Below, one piece after another: positions 1 through 10,616 of a stretch of DNA of 64,000 bases. The stretch is from assembly GCA_001466705.2 (NCBI GenBank), contig LATX02000199.1:1-64000 (forward strand). Reading direction: 5' to 3'. Origin of the DNA: Moniliophthora roreri. Lineage: Eukaryota; Basidiomycota; Agaricomycetes; Agaricales; Marasmiaceae. The notes below the pieces were generated by a model. It ran no database searches, was not told where the DNA came from, and worked only from the letters and a program-made list of their open reading frames with translations. Within the stretch, counting starts at the first letter, position 1, and the number at the start of each line of letters is the position of its first letter. A program made the translations under genes and the position numbers.

Positions 1-888
1 ATGCTTGGAGATAATCTGACAGACTCTCAACTCTGAAAGGTGCATATCTCATCCTTAATCTATCTCAACATGCTGCATACACTATATACTAACTGCGAAG
101 CCTTCTTCAGGCCAAAATTCATGCATTCTCACATGAACCCCCGACCATGGCATCCATGCTACTTAGTATCACGTGAATTATATGCCCCAAAGGACACTCG
201 AAATCGACCTTATTCACGAGCAAACCATGCACATTTGCTGTCACTCCCCCTCTGACTACATCACTACTATGTGTGAACGTTAGGCAGGCTGAACTTATGC
301 CAGATAATATCATTTCTTCTACCATACACCATATCACCGTATACGGCTGTCTGTACTACCGTACCATACTGTCAAAGGTTCAGACTAACTATAATACAGT
401 ATGGGGATGGTCTGCTGAACACTGTCAAATTACTGTCAAGTTGATGGCCATTACCATATACAGTAATGGCTCACAGCCCTACAGTGTAGACACTGGCGGT
501 GTAGTATGTTCAAGCTTTAAGTACTAAGTGGGGAGCAACTTGATCTCTGCTTCGGCTCCCTGCTTTTTGCAAACCTACTCCAGAATCGAGGTTGTACTTG
601 TACATCCTTGTGAAGTCTTAGAGAATGGTGTCTTCTAGAGGTGTGTCATATTGTATCTCATATCTCATTACACTTGCTGAGATCTGCATGCTCTTGCATG
701 GGTAGCTGCTATGCTCCAGAAGTCAGAATAGCTCGTCAGTGTTATCCCACCTACAGAACATTCTAGGAACGATACCTCCTTCGGTCATAATATCTGTGAT
801 ATATGGTGAATGGAACCTCATGTGGGGAGACATATCACAGGCAGACATCAAGCTTCAGCTCAAAGATTGAGTGTTCCATCAATCCTAT
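1..888. other. unassigned AT-rich sequence
   Basis: I see no convincing gene here. Short open frames exist on both strands but none has a recognisable motif. A weak inverted repeat (ACCATACTGT near 363 and ACAGTATGG near 396) and several GTATAC/CCATATAC-like palindromic words lie between 310 and 470. The last five bases before 889 (CCTAT) are the target-site duplication of the next feature. Confidence 0.4.
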
Positions 889-1416
889 TGTTACGTTACT
901 TGCAGCAACGACAACAACTCAACACCACTTGACATAGTGATGCGGAGTTAATCTTTGACAAGAAAGGTAAGTTCCTTTCCTGAAGGAGTAAGGTTCAAGT
1001 TAGAGAGCTAGCTTAAGAAAAGCTAGAGTTCAGAGTTTGTTCGTTGGCTAAACACAAGTTGATTAAACTAGGTCAAGCTGAGGAGCTATAACCCAGTTCT
1101 ATCTACCTTTTATACATCCATTGTAGTTACACATTTGTACATTATAGAACGTCCAAGAACACGATGGAAAGTGTATAAAGTAATCGAGATAGAAGGTAAT
1201 GGAATGTCGAAGAAATGTCGATGGGAAAAAGAATCGGAATGATATCATAAAGAAAATGTTGGAAAGCCATAGAATGATTTATAAGAAGGGAACTGGGAAA
1301 GTGAATGAGTCCAGATATCAAAGGGAAGCATAACGTTGGGCGCTAAATTGCCCCAATTAGTAATACAGAGAAAGAGAATCGAAGAAACATCTGTCCAAAG
1401 TGAAAAAACTGTAACA
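889..1416 (-). mobile_element. solo LTR of a Gypsy family, with target-site duplication
   Basis: The 528-bp unit starts TGTTACGTTACTTGC and ends ACTGTAACA, the TG...CA termini of an LTR, and is flanked by the 5-bp direct repeat CCTAT at 884-888 and 1417-1421. Read on the minus strand it shares the CAGCTTGACCT block and the GTAAC-type ends with the LTRs of the chromovirus at 7696-15940, so it belongs to a related family in the opposite orientation. No internal region or second LTR is nearby, so it is probably the product of LTR-LTR recombination. Confidence 0.85.
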
Positions 1417-1429
1417 CCTATTCAGGAAA

Positions 1430-2600
1430 AGAACGATAGTCTATCATGGAAATCCCTTCACCAACTATCAGTCATTCCACTGTTCAGGACCAAGAAGGGA
1501 TAGGCAGAGTCAACCTTATCAATGACCTGGATATGCTCCTCCATTCAATTAAATGGAGGACTCCAGATCTGCAACAATCTTTATAGCTTCGTTCCATTGT
1601 ACCATTCCCTGTTGTTGATATCTCGTGGACGCACGAAGACTCAACAGTTAGAAAGCAGACTGTCTCTGCTACTAGTAGCCTCCTTTGAGGATGCGTGGGG
1701 AACACACTCTTCGTACAATAACCGCTGACAGGATTGTGAGCATTTGGCTTTTATCATTGCCTTTTCACAGTACATCAACAGGACACATCGCAATTCAGTG
1801 CTCATCGTTGCTAACTAGCAAGTGTGGTCAACAGTTCGCATGCTTTATTCACAATGGGACTATATCTTGGGACATGTATTCACCAATATCTTTCCAGGAA
1901 ACTACCTTGCATGAAACATTGATGTCAGCGAGTCGTCAGAGAGCAACAGTGTGGGTTCAACAAGCTCGGAGCCTCTTACCAGACTTGAACCCATACCTGG
2001 TCCACAGGAGTTGTCACCAGCTTTGGCTTGTATCATGGAGTCACCTGGGGTTCAGTACTTGATTGATACAGTTATTTAAAATTCCACTTTGGAGCAGTGT
2101 CATGCTTTGCAAGTCGGAACTCCTCTGCAGTTGGAAATCCTGCAGAGGACAATTGTGGATAACTGGAATAGCCATGCAGCCAGATTGATGACATTGGGGG
2201 TGTGGGTGCCAATGAGCATGTATGACAGCACACTGGCTTAAATGGCTGCGCATCACCACCGATGAGCAGACTATAACCCTGGTTCACCTACTCCCAACTC
2301 TTTCCATCCAAAAGTGTTATTGAGGATTCGTGGCACCTCTGCATGCACAAAATTTCATGCTGTTGTTTCTAAGCCAGCTTTCCATCAATCCATCCACACC
2401 TGCCAACAATCGCCTCGAACATCCAGCTTTGACAGCTTACCCACCGGAATTTGATTTCGTAGCGCTTTTGAAGGTAGTAAAAATAAGGCGGTTGCTTGAC
2501 TGCATTTCTTTGCATTGGAGATTGGCATGCTGTATTTGTAGAGGTTCTTTTGGAGTATTTTAAAAATACAAGCATGTGGCTCAATATGTCACATATGCAA
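1430..2600 (+). pseudogene. decayed coding remnant, unrecognised
   Basis: Conceptual translation of the plus strand gives stretches that read like real protein, for example a Ser/Glu/Pro-rich segment around 1925-2060 and a segment around 2085-2240 with LQLEILQRTIVDNW. Several stops and probable frame changes interrupt them. I do not recognise a family. The area starts just after the solo LTR at 889-1416 and ends before the TIR element at 2670. It may be the tail of an old transposase or a host gene fragment. Confidence 0.3.
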
Positions 2601-2669
2601 GTTTCTTGTTTTTCAAGTATGTACAAAGTTTGAGCTATCAATAGGTGTAAAGAACAAGTCCGAAGAATA

Positions 2670-3154
2670 GAGTGTATTTGATCATATATATACGAGATTT
2701 TGCATGTAGAAACAGAGCTTCACTTTGTACATCTCCGGAAATTTACAAGCCTCCAATCATAAAATTTACATGAAAAATAGTTCTGGGGGTTTTCTTCAGT
2801 TATGTGATTTTTGTGTGCAGGGTGGCTTGGCAACACAGCAATGACACAATGAACAATAGTGCAGTTGTCACTAGCACAGACCATTGCTTTCCTTGCCACC
2901 ACAATTTCAAAGAAAATAGATTGTCTCACAGAGACAAACAAGAAGTCGTTGGCAGCATATGAGAAGGTGCAGGATAGATTTACAGGCATTTTGGCAAAGG
3001 GGTTGGGTGTTGATGCTGGCAGTGAGCAAATGGTTTGACATGCCATTGTACATACTTGTAAATTTTGAACTGACTCAGTCTTTCATGAAATTTGCATGAA
3101 AAAAATCAAAATTCTGTATGGACAAAACCTGTATATGTGTGATCAAATACACTC
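2670..3154. mobile_element. MITE-like element with 15-bp perfect TIRs and TA flanks
   Basis: GAGTGTATTTGATCA at 2670-2684 is repeated as its exact reverse complement at 3140-3154, and similarity continues inward for roughly 20 more bases with mismatches. A TA dinucleotide lies immediately outside each end (2668-2669 and 3155-3156), as expected for Tc1/mariner- or pogo-type insertions. The 485-bp interior has no open frame I can assign, so it would be non-autonomous. The classification rests on the TA target and TIR only. Confidence 0.65.
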
Positions 3155-3156
3155 TA

Positions 3157-4110
3157 ATACAGTATTTTATTCACCACAAAGATGTTACATGAATTGATGG
3201 ATTTGATACTGTATTGGCTTTGATTTTGTACAAGCAGCAGGTATGTTACAATACTCCTTGTTGTCCATATTTCAGTGGTGGCATCTTTAATTCCATAGGT
3301 GAAAGGTTGAATAGCCCTCACTTGTCTTTCCTTGCAACAGTATCTGTGAAACCTTGAGCATCATAGAGCTCTGGCAATTCTGGCAAAAGTAGTGGAACTC
3401 TAGAGTTGGGTATCTACTATTGTATAATGTTATTTGGCTTCCACTTGGTACAATAAAGGTCAGTCCTTTCGAAGCTTTTAAATTTAAGTGGCTCAGAAGC
3501 GGCTAAGCCGCTTGGAGCCAGGAGCCAGTTGGAGCCACTTAGCCACTTAGCAAGCTGAACCGTTGGCAGCTCTACTCCATAACAGGATGATGCTGGGTAA
3601 TGGGGGTTATAACATAGGTGGGGGGGTGGTTTTAGCCTCCTGTTATTGGCCACAACTCCTCATTGATTCAGTACAACCTTCAAGATCTGGAGTGACTGGT
3701 AAGTTGAGTTCATGCTGAGTAGTGGGATATCATGGCAAGTAAAGGTGAGGTGTAATGAGTTACTGCCTGTACAACTGGTTAGCTATGTTATTCCTAGTAA
3801 TGAAAAATTGAGATGAGTTACCTGTGTGATTGACAGGTTAGTGGGGTCATAATCACCTATTACTAGTAATGCTGGGTGATAGGTGGTTATGGGTGATTAT
3901 GGAGGTTTTTACCAGGTGACATTGATAATGCCTGTCATTGCCTCAACCTCAGATAGTGCAATCAAACAATATAAGAAAAAAAAATATGTATTCCAATCTA
4001 CACAGTACATATATCTGAGCATCAAAGACTAAATTGACACATATATAGCTCCAACACTCACATCTCTTATCAACCTGGCCCTATATGCATTGCAAGTGCT
4101 ATTAACTTAA
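3157..4110. other. non-coding stretch with palindromic cluster
   Basis: No gene is recognisable. At about 3486-3552 there is a dense set of interleaved GTGGCT/AGCCAC and AGCGGC/GCCGCT words that can form nested hairpins (AGCGGCTAAGCCGCT is nearly palindromic). At about 3595-3660 and 3865-3920 there are two diverged versions of an ATGCTGGGTRATRGG...TTAT...GAGG word. These look like remnants of repeat termini but I cannot name the family. Confidence 0.35.
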
Positions 4111-7100
4111 TTCAGTTTGTGTATGCTAGAGGAAACCTTAAGACTCTATGGCTTACCAGTAGTAACATCTCAGATGCTCAGGCCTTGAAGATTTTGTAAA
4201 ACCTAGGACATCTGGGTTGGATGGTCAGCACAAACTTGAGGAAAAGAAAGAGGAAAACACACCTATCTTAGTTTGAGTCTTCAACTCAGGACTGCCACTA
4301 TGTTGACAGTTTACCACTAGGGTTGGGGTTCCTAGAGACATGTGCAAAGTCAGTATCAGAATGTACAATGTTACTGTAGTTAAATACCTGATCACAGCAA
4401 GGTGGTTAGGCATTGGGGAGAGGTGTATGATGGTAGGACACTAGGGATGGCAACAACAAGAGGGTTACAGCAATGGTAGCAAGAAGGGAATAATGGTGAC
4501 AAGCAGGCTACAGTGAGAGAGTGGTGGAGGAATCACAATAAAAATGAGAGTGGTACCAACAATGAGAAGAGTATGATGACCATGATGAGAGGGTGTGACA
4601 ATGAAGATGAGAGAATACAGTAATGATGACAACAACAAGAAGAAGGGTGCAATGATGACAAGAAGGATATGATGATGAAAATGGTGCAATGATGATGAGA
4701 ATAATGTGACAATAACAAGAAGGGAGTAATGACAATGAGAGGGGAATGATAATGAGAAGTTGACAATGACAGGAGAGGTATGGCAACAATAGAAGATAGT
4801 GGTAGTAATATGTTGAACCTAGAAAAGACCTACTTTTATTTATTTTACATTGGAACACTTTAATATGACACAAGATAATGGGTAATAAGGACTAGAGTGA
4901 GCCCAGTCTGCTAGTCATTGCCTTAGAGAAGCTATGGTACCTTGAAAAGTACAAAGAGCTATATGATATGCTATACAGAGGTGTCTAAGCTGTACTTTCT
5001 GACTTATCTATGTATCAGATCCAAAGCAGATCACTTCCAAAACCTGTAGGGAACCTAACTATGGCCCAATGAACACATTGGCTAGTTAACCAAGCTTTTG
5101 AAGTGCTATCAATAGGATTTTAATTTCTATTCTACCTTTCTATGACATCTGCAAGGTGCAACATGCAGTCAAACAGTACAGAGGTACTTAGAGGAGACAT
5201 CAAAACAGAAAGACAACTTAGAACAGGAACGATCACAGAATGATCCTCCTCCGAAGTCAATATACAGATCAAAGTTAAAGCAGGCAATCTCTTAGTAAAG
5301 AGTTCACTGGTGGCTAAACAATATGAGATAAACTAACTAGGTACAAAGTCCTCTGAGAAAGAAGGAAATCACTTCTGAAGGACATACACTACCTACAGAC
5401 AGATACAATGAGACATAAGAAGAATATCTAACACATAAGAAGTTCTAAATAAGACCAAGCATGCATTGTCGAAGGAGATAGGAACAGTAACAGCATGTTC
5501 TGACCTTGGAAGCTTTGGCATCTAGACCTCTGCCAATGTGCAGATACTAGAAAGGGAAATGCTGTAAAGAAATGGGATGGATACAGCCATCTGCTCATAG
5601 ATATCTGACTTAGAAAAGAGAAAATACAAATTATAGAGTCCAGAACACCCAGAAACNTTCAGTTTGTGTATGCTAGAGGAAACCTTAAGACTCTATGGCT
5701 TACCAGTAGTAACATCTCAGATGCTCAGGCCTTGAAGATTTTGTAAAACCTAGGACATCTGGGTTGGATGGTCAGCACAAACTTGAGGAAAAGAAAGAGG
5801 AAAACACACCTATCTTAGTTTGAGTCTTCAACTCAGGACTGCCACTATGTTGACAGTTTACCACTAGGGTTGGGGTTCCTAGAGACATGTGCAAAGTCAG
5901 TATCAGAATGTACAATGTTACTGTAGTTAAATACCTGATCACAGCAAGGTGGTTAGGCATTGGGGAGAGGTGTATGATGGTAGGACACTAGGGATGGCAA
6001 CAACAAGAGGGTTACAGCAATGGTAGCAAGAAGGGAATAATGGTGACAAGCAGGCTACAGTGAGAGAGTGGTGGAGGAATCACAATAAAAATGAGAGTGG
6101 TACCAACAATGAGAAGAGTATGATGACCATGATGAGAGGGTGTGACAATGAAGATGAGAGAATACAGTAATGATGACAACAACAAGAAGAAGGGTGCAAT
6201 GATGACAAGAAGGATATGATGATGAAAATGGTGCAATGATGATGAGAATAATGTGACAATAACAAGAAGGGAGTAATGACAATGAGAGGGGAATGATAAT
6301 GAGAAGTTGACAATGACAGGAGAGGTATGGCAACAATAGAAGATAGTGGTAGTAATATGTTGAACCTAGAAAAGACCTACTTTTATTTATTTTACATTGG
6401 AACACTTTAATATGACACAAGATAATGGGTAATAAGGACTAGAGTGAGCCCAGTCTGCTAGTCATTGCCTTAGAGAAGCTATGGTACCTTGAAAAGTACA
6501 AAGAGCTATATGATATGCTATACAGAGGTGTCTAAGCTGTACTTTCTGACTTATCTATGTATCAGATCCAAAGCAGATCACTTCCAAAACCTGTAGGGAA
6601 CCTAACTATGGCCCAATGAACACATTGGCTAGTTAACCAAGCTTTTGAAGTGCTATCAATAGGATTTTAATTTCTATTCTACCTTTCTATGACATCTGCA
6701 AGGTGCAACATGCAGTCAAACAGTACAGAGGTACTTAGAGGAGACATCAAAACAGAAAGACAACTTAGAACAGGAACGATCACAGAATGATCCTCCTCCG
6801 AAGTCAATATACAGATCAAAGTTAAAGCAGGCAATCTCTTAGTAAAGAGTTCACTGGTGGCTAAACAATATGAGATAAACTAACTAGGTACAAAGTCCTC
6901 TGAGAAAGAAGGAAATCACTTCTGAAGGACATACACTACCTACAGACAGATACAATGAGACATAAGAAGAATATCTAACACATAAGAAGTTCTAAATAAG
7001 ACCAAGCATGCATTGTCGAAGGAGATAGGAACAGTAACAGCATGTTCTGACCTTGGAAGCTTTGGCATCTAGACCTCTGCCAATGTGCAGATACTAGAAA

Positions 7101-7203
7101 GGGAAATGCTGTAAAGAAATGGGATGGATACAGCCATCTGCTCATAGATATCTGACTTAGAAAAGAGAAAATACAAATTATAGAGTCCAGAACACCCAGA
7201 AAC
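4111..7203. repeat. exact 1546-bp duplication around N at 5657 (probable assembly artefact)
   Basis: Bases 4111-5656 recur without a difference I can find at 5658-7203, the two copies being separated only by the N at 5657. The left copy ends exactly at the N and the right copy starts exactly after it, while the sequence following 7203 continues naturally. That geometry is what two overlapping contigs joined without merging would give. A real recent tandem duplication is possible but less likely. Confidence 0.8.
4430..4800. repeat. purine-rich low-complexity tract
   Basis: The tract is built from GATGA, ACAATGA and AACAAGAAG words on the plus strand (CTT/CAT-rich on the minus strand). Its long minus-strand open frames encode only His/Ser/Leu/Ile-rich low-complexity sequence and are unlikely to be genes. 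The same tract is seen again at about 5977-6347 as part of the duplication around 5657. Confidence 0.6.
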
Positions 7204-8730
7204 ATAGATACCCACGCATATATGGTCAGATACCCTAGTGGCCAGACTCCATGACATCTGAATATTCCCTCTTTTAGTATCTCAGTCACTCATTTATCAT
7301 TTTCTGAATTATCGGATATTATTTATAATTTTCTGTAGATATATTCCATGGACTGTATATAAGGACAGCTAAATATTCATACATACTCAAGTAACTCTGC
7401 CCCCTCTGACTGTGAATACATGAAGAGTTTGTTTGGTGTATAAATTTGTGTGCCATTCCAGTTTTACTTTCTCACTTCAGGCTCTGGAGATTGGTTCTGA
7501 GTGACTCCAGAGAGATAGACATCTGATAATGAACTTGTGTTGTAAGAGATAAAAGTAACATCTTGAGTGCGTTATAGCACTTTTCTAAGAGACACTTTAC
7601 ACCAAGAAGGAGCCTTGGGCACTTGGAGTGTGGCCTGTGTTGGGTATCAGGTTTGACACACTTAGAGTCTTAGCAAAGGGTGTGCCTGCATTGAGTGTTA
7701 CAATGTTAACAGACTTTCATGTGACCGCATGTATTACTAATTATTCTTTTCATTTCTATCTGGTTCTCGAATGCTTATGTAATGATATTCCATTTCCTTC
7801 TCTCCGATTCTCTTGGTAATTATGTACACATTTCTACGATGTTCTCTTGAGTTCTACTCGTTTGTAATCATAGATAACTTGTACTATTTAAGTAGTCGCA
7901 ACTGGGTCTCAAGCTCCTCAGCTTGACCTGGTTAACTATAAACCTTGTTCTAAGCAACGAACGAACTCTTAAGCTGCGAACTCAGAGACCACCTCTTAGT
8001 TCTAGCTTGAAACTCTGAACTTGAACCTTACCTTCTTCTTGACTATGTCATTAGTCAAGTTGATCGACATTGCTGCGCACAAGTAATGTAACATAAGGTC
8101 AAGCTGACCAGGATGCCGACCTAACAAGGTTTAGGCACCATGACTCCACCACGAGCCAGGCTCACTGCGGAAGAAGAAAGTGAAATCGATCGGGACATCG
8201 AACTCACACAATGNATAGAGTCCAGAACACCCAGAAACATAGATACCCACGCATATATGGTCAGATACCCTAGTGGCCAGACTCCATGACATCTGAATAT
8301 TCCCTCTTTTAGTATCTCAGTCACTCATTTATCATTTTCTGAATTATCGGATATTATTTATAATTTTCTGTAGATATATTCCATGGACTGTATATAAGGA
8401 CAGCTAAATATTCATACATACTCAAGTAACTCTGCCCCCTCTGACTGTGAATACATGAAGAGTTTGTTTGGTGTATAAATTTGTGTGCCATTCCAGTTTT
8501 ACTTTCTCACTTCAGGCTCTGGAGATTGGTTCTGAGTGACTCCAGAGAGATAGACATCTGATAATGAACTTGTGTTGTAAGAGATAAAAGTAACATCTTG
8601 AGTGCGTTATAGCACTTTTCTAAGAGACACTTTACACCAAGAAGGAGCCTTGGGCACTTGGAGTGTGGCCTGTGTTGGGTATCAGGTTTGACACACTTAG
8701 AGTCTTAGCAAAGGGTGTGCCTGCATTGAG

Positions 8731-9128
8731 TGTTACAATGTTAACAGACTTTCATGTGACCGCATGTATTACTAATTATTCTTTTCATTTCTATCTGGTT
8801 CTCGAATGCTTATGTAATGATATTCCATTTCCTTCTCTCCGATTCTCTTGGTAATTATGTACACATTTCTACGATGTTCTCTTGAGTTCTACTCGTTTGT
8901 AATCATAGATAACTTGTACTATTTAAGTAGTCGCAACTGGGTCTCAAGCTCCTCAGCTTGACCTGGTTAACTATAAACCTTGTTCTAAGCAACGAACGAA
9001 CTCTTAAGCTGCGAACTCAGAGACCACCTCTTAGTTCTAGCTTGAAACTCTGAACTTGAACCTTACCTTCTTCTTGACTATGTCATTAGTCAAGTTGATC
9101 GACATTGCTGCGCACAAGTAATGTAACA
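8731..9128 (+). mobile_element. 5' LTR of the Gypsy element
   Basis: This 398-bp LTR begins TGTTACAATG and ends TAATGTAACA. An identical copy at 7696-8093 belongs to the duplication around N 8214; the copy here is the one continuous with gag. It contains a TATTTAAG box at 8920 and a TCAGCTTGACCT block at 8953. Confidence 0.92.
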
Positions 9129-9142
9129 TAAGGTCAAGCTGA
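8920..9142 (+). promoter_or_regulatory. LTR promoter, predicted transcript start and self-complementary primer site
   Basis: TATTTAAG at 8920-8927 is a TATA-like box. About 33 nt downstream, TCAGCTTGACCT at 8953-8964 is exactly complementary to AGGTCAAGCTGA at 9131-9142, which lies two bases after the LTR end, the place of the primer-binding site. In Tf1/sushi-type chromoviruses the 5' end of the transcript folds back to prime reverse transcription. The TATA spacing and 12-nt complementarity fit that model. The same block is conserved in the related solo LTRs at 889-1416, 26711-27084 and 52273-52906. Confidence 0.6.
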
Positions 9143-9174
9143 CCAGGATGCCGACCTAACAAGGTTTAGGCACC

Positions 9175-10521
9175 ATGACTCCACCACGAGCCAGGCTCAC
9201 TGCGGAAGAAGAAAGTGAAATCGATCGGGACATCGAACTCACACAATGGCTTCAGAACATCGGGATCGAACTTTCGGGACACCCCGAATCGACCAGGCAT
9301 ACAATTATAACCCGCCACCACCGTCGCGAAGCCATCCGACAGCTCTCCGATGTGCTTGGGCCCGACACAACGACAGACGACGAAACACAAACAGACGACA
9401 AGCAGAGGAACAACTCGACCCCACTATCCACGCTACCAGAATTGCCCTACTTTGGGAATACAGAATCGTTTGAAATCAGAACTGAGAACTTGACAGAATC
9501 ATTGGAATCTACCAACAACTCTACTCCTATTGTAGAAGAATCCAGACCAGAAGAAGAAGACATGTCGGGAGAACAGAGCTCAACCCCGAAACGAGAACAG
9601 AAACCGAAGACACAAGAGGAGATGATCATCAGTGTTGCAACTGCAGTGCTGGAAGAGAAGAAGAAGGACAAAGGAGTGAAAGTAGCAACTCCAGAACCAT
9701 TTGATGGAGATCACAAGGAAATGCGGAGATTCCTTACCGAAGTTGAGATCTATCTCCATATGCATCCCACAGAATATGATACTGACGAAAAGAAATGTCT
9801 CTTCTTTTTGTCGTATCTCCAAGGAAAAGATACCCAAGCATGGAAGCAACGAAACACCGACCTTATCTTTAATTGGAAAAGCGGAGACGAAGAATTGAAA
9901 TGGGACGATTTGAAAGGCGCTTTCAAGAAGCACTATCTCCCAATTGACATCAAAGCTGATGCACAGCTAAGGATAGAAGATATGAAGATGGGAGAAAGGG
10001 CTGACAACTATGTCAACGAGTTCAGGGTCCTGGCCAACGAATCGGGGTATGATGACGAAGCCTTGTCTCACATCTTCTGAAAAGGGCTACCATTTGTACT
10101 AGCCGACAAAATCCTGAATCAACCACAGGGAAGACCCAAGGACCTGAACAGATGGTACAAAGCGGCTATCAGGTTCGATGAACAATACAAGTACGCGAAA
10201 GCCATCCAGAAGCCTCGAAGGTTCCAGATGGCAGTAGATAAGAAGAAGAAGTTCGAAAAGAAGGAAACAGCTGTCAATCGAATGGAGACAGGAAGGCTGT
10301 CCGAAGAAGAACACCAAGAATACATGAAGGACGGGAGATGTTTCCGCTGTGCCAAACAAGGACATCTCAGCCGAGATTGCCCAATGAAGAATTCTGATAG
10401 GAATACGGAAAAGAAGAAGACACCGAGAGATGGTTATGTGAAGATCCAGGCAATGTTCAAGGAGTATAGCCATGAAGAACAGAAGGAACTTTTGGACATT
10501 ATGGAGAAAGAGGGTTTTTAA
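9175..10521 (+). pseudogene. gag: Gypsy gag (capsid/nucleocapsid), one internal stop
   Basis: The reading frame opens with ATG at 9175 soon after the primer site and would encode about 448 residues ending TAA at 10519-10521. Residues about 1-150 are acidic and low in complexity. Residues about 155-300 carry the retrotransposon gag core (FDGDHKEMRRFLTEVEIYL, then the LKGAFKKHY-type helix). The C-terminal part has a zinc knuckle CFRCAKQGHLSRDC (CX2CX4HX4C). An in-frame TGA at 10078-10080, within a sequence reading HIF-stop-KGLPF, is most simply a CGA-to-TGA change. The frame after it is intact. Confidence 0.88.
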
Positions 10522-10616
10522 AGTGGCGGAAGAGGCTGACTCTCTCTCCGCCCCCACCAATAACGATATCAAACGTTGTATTAGCTAAGTTAGATCGAAA
10601 TTCTAGGTGAATCCCT

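Larger units (their letters stand above)
7180..9248. repeat. exact 1034-bp duplication around N at 8214 (probable assembly artefact)
   Basis: Bases 7180-8213 recur at 8215-9248. Each contains the R1 fragment, the whole 5' LTR and the first 39 codons-worth of the gag start region up to ACACAATG. The left copy stops exactly at the N, and only the right copy runs on into the rest of gag. One Gypsy element is therefore displayed with an apparent second 5' end. Confidence 0.8.

Noticed and set aside
4465..4873. Overlapping minus-strand open frames of 74-121 codons (and their copies at 6012-6420)
   Set aside because: They are translations of a purine-rich low-complexity tract, giving only His/Leu/Ser/Ile-rich sequence without domain structure.
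7628..7819. 63-codon plus-strand frame repeated at 8663-8854
   Set aside because: It runs across the R1/LTR junction and is repeated only because of the duplication around N 8214.
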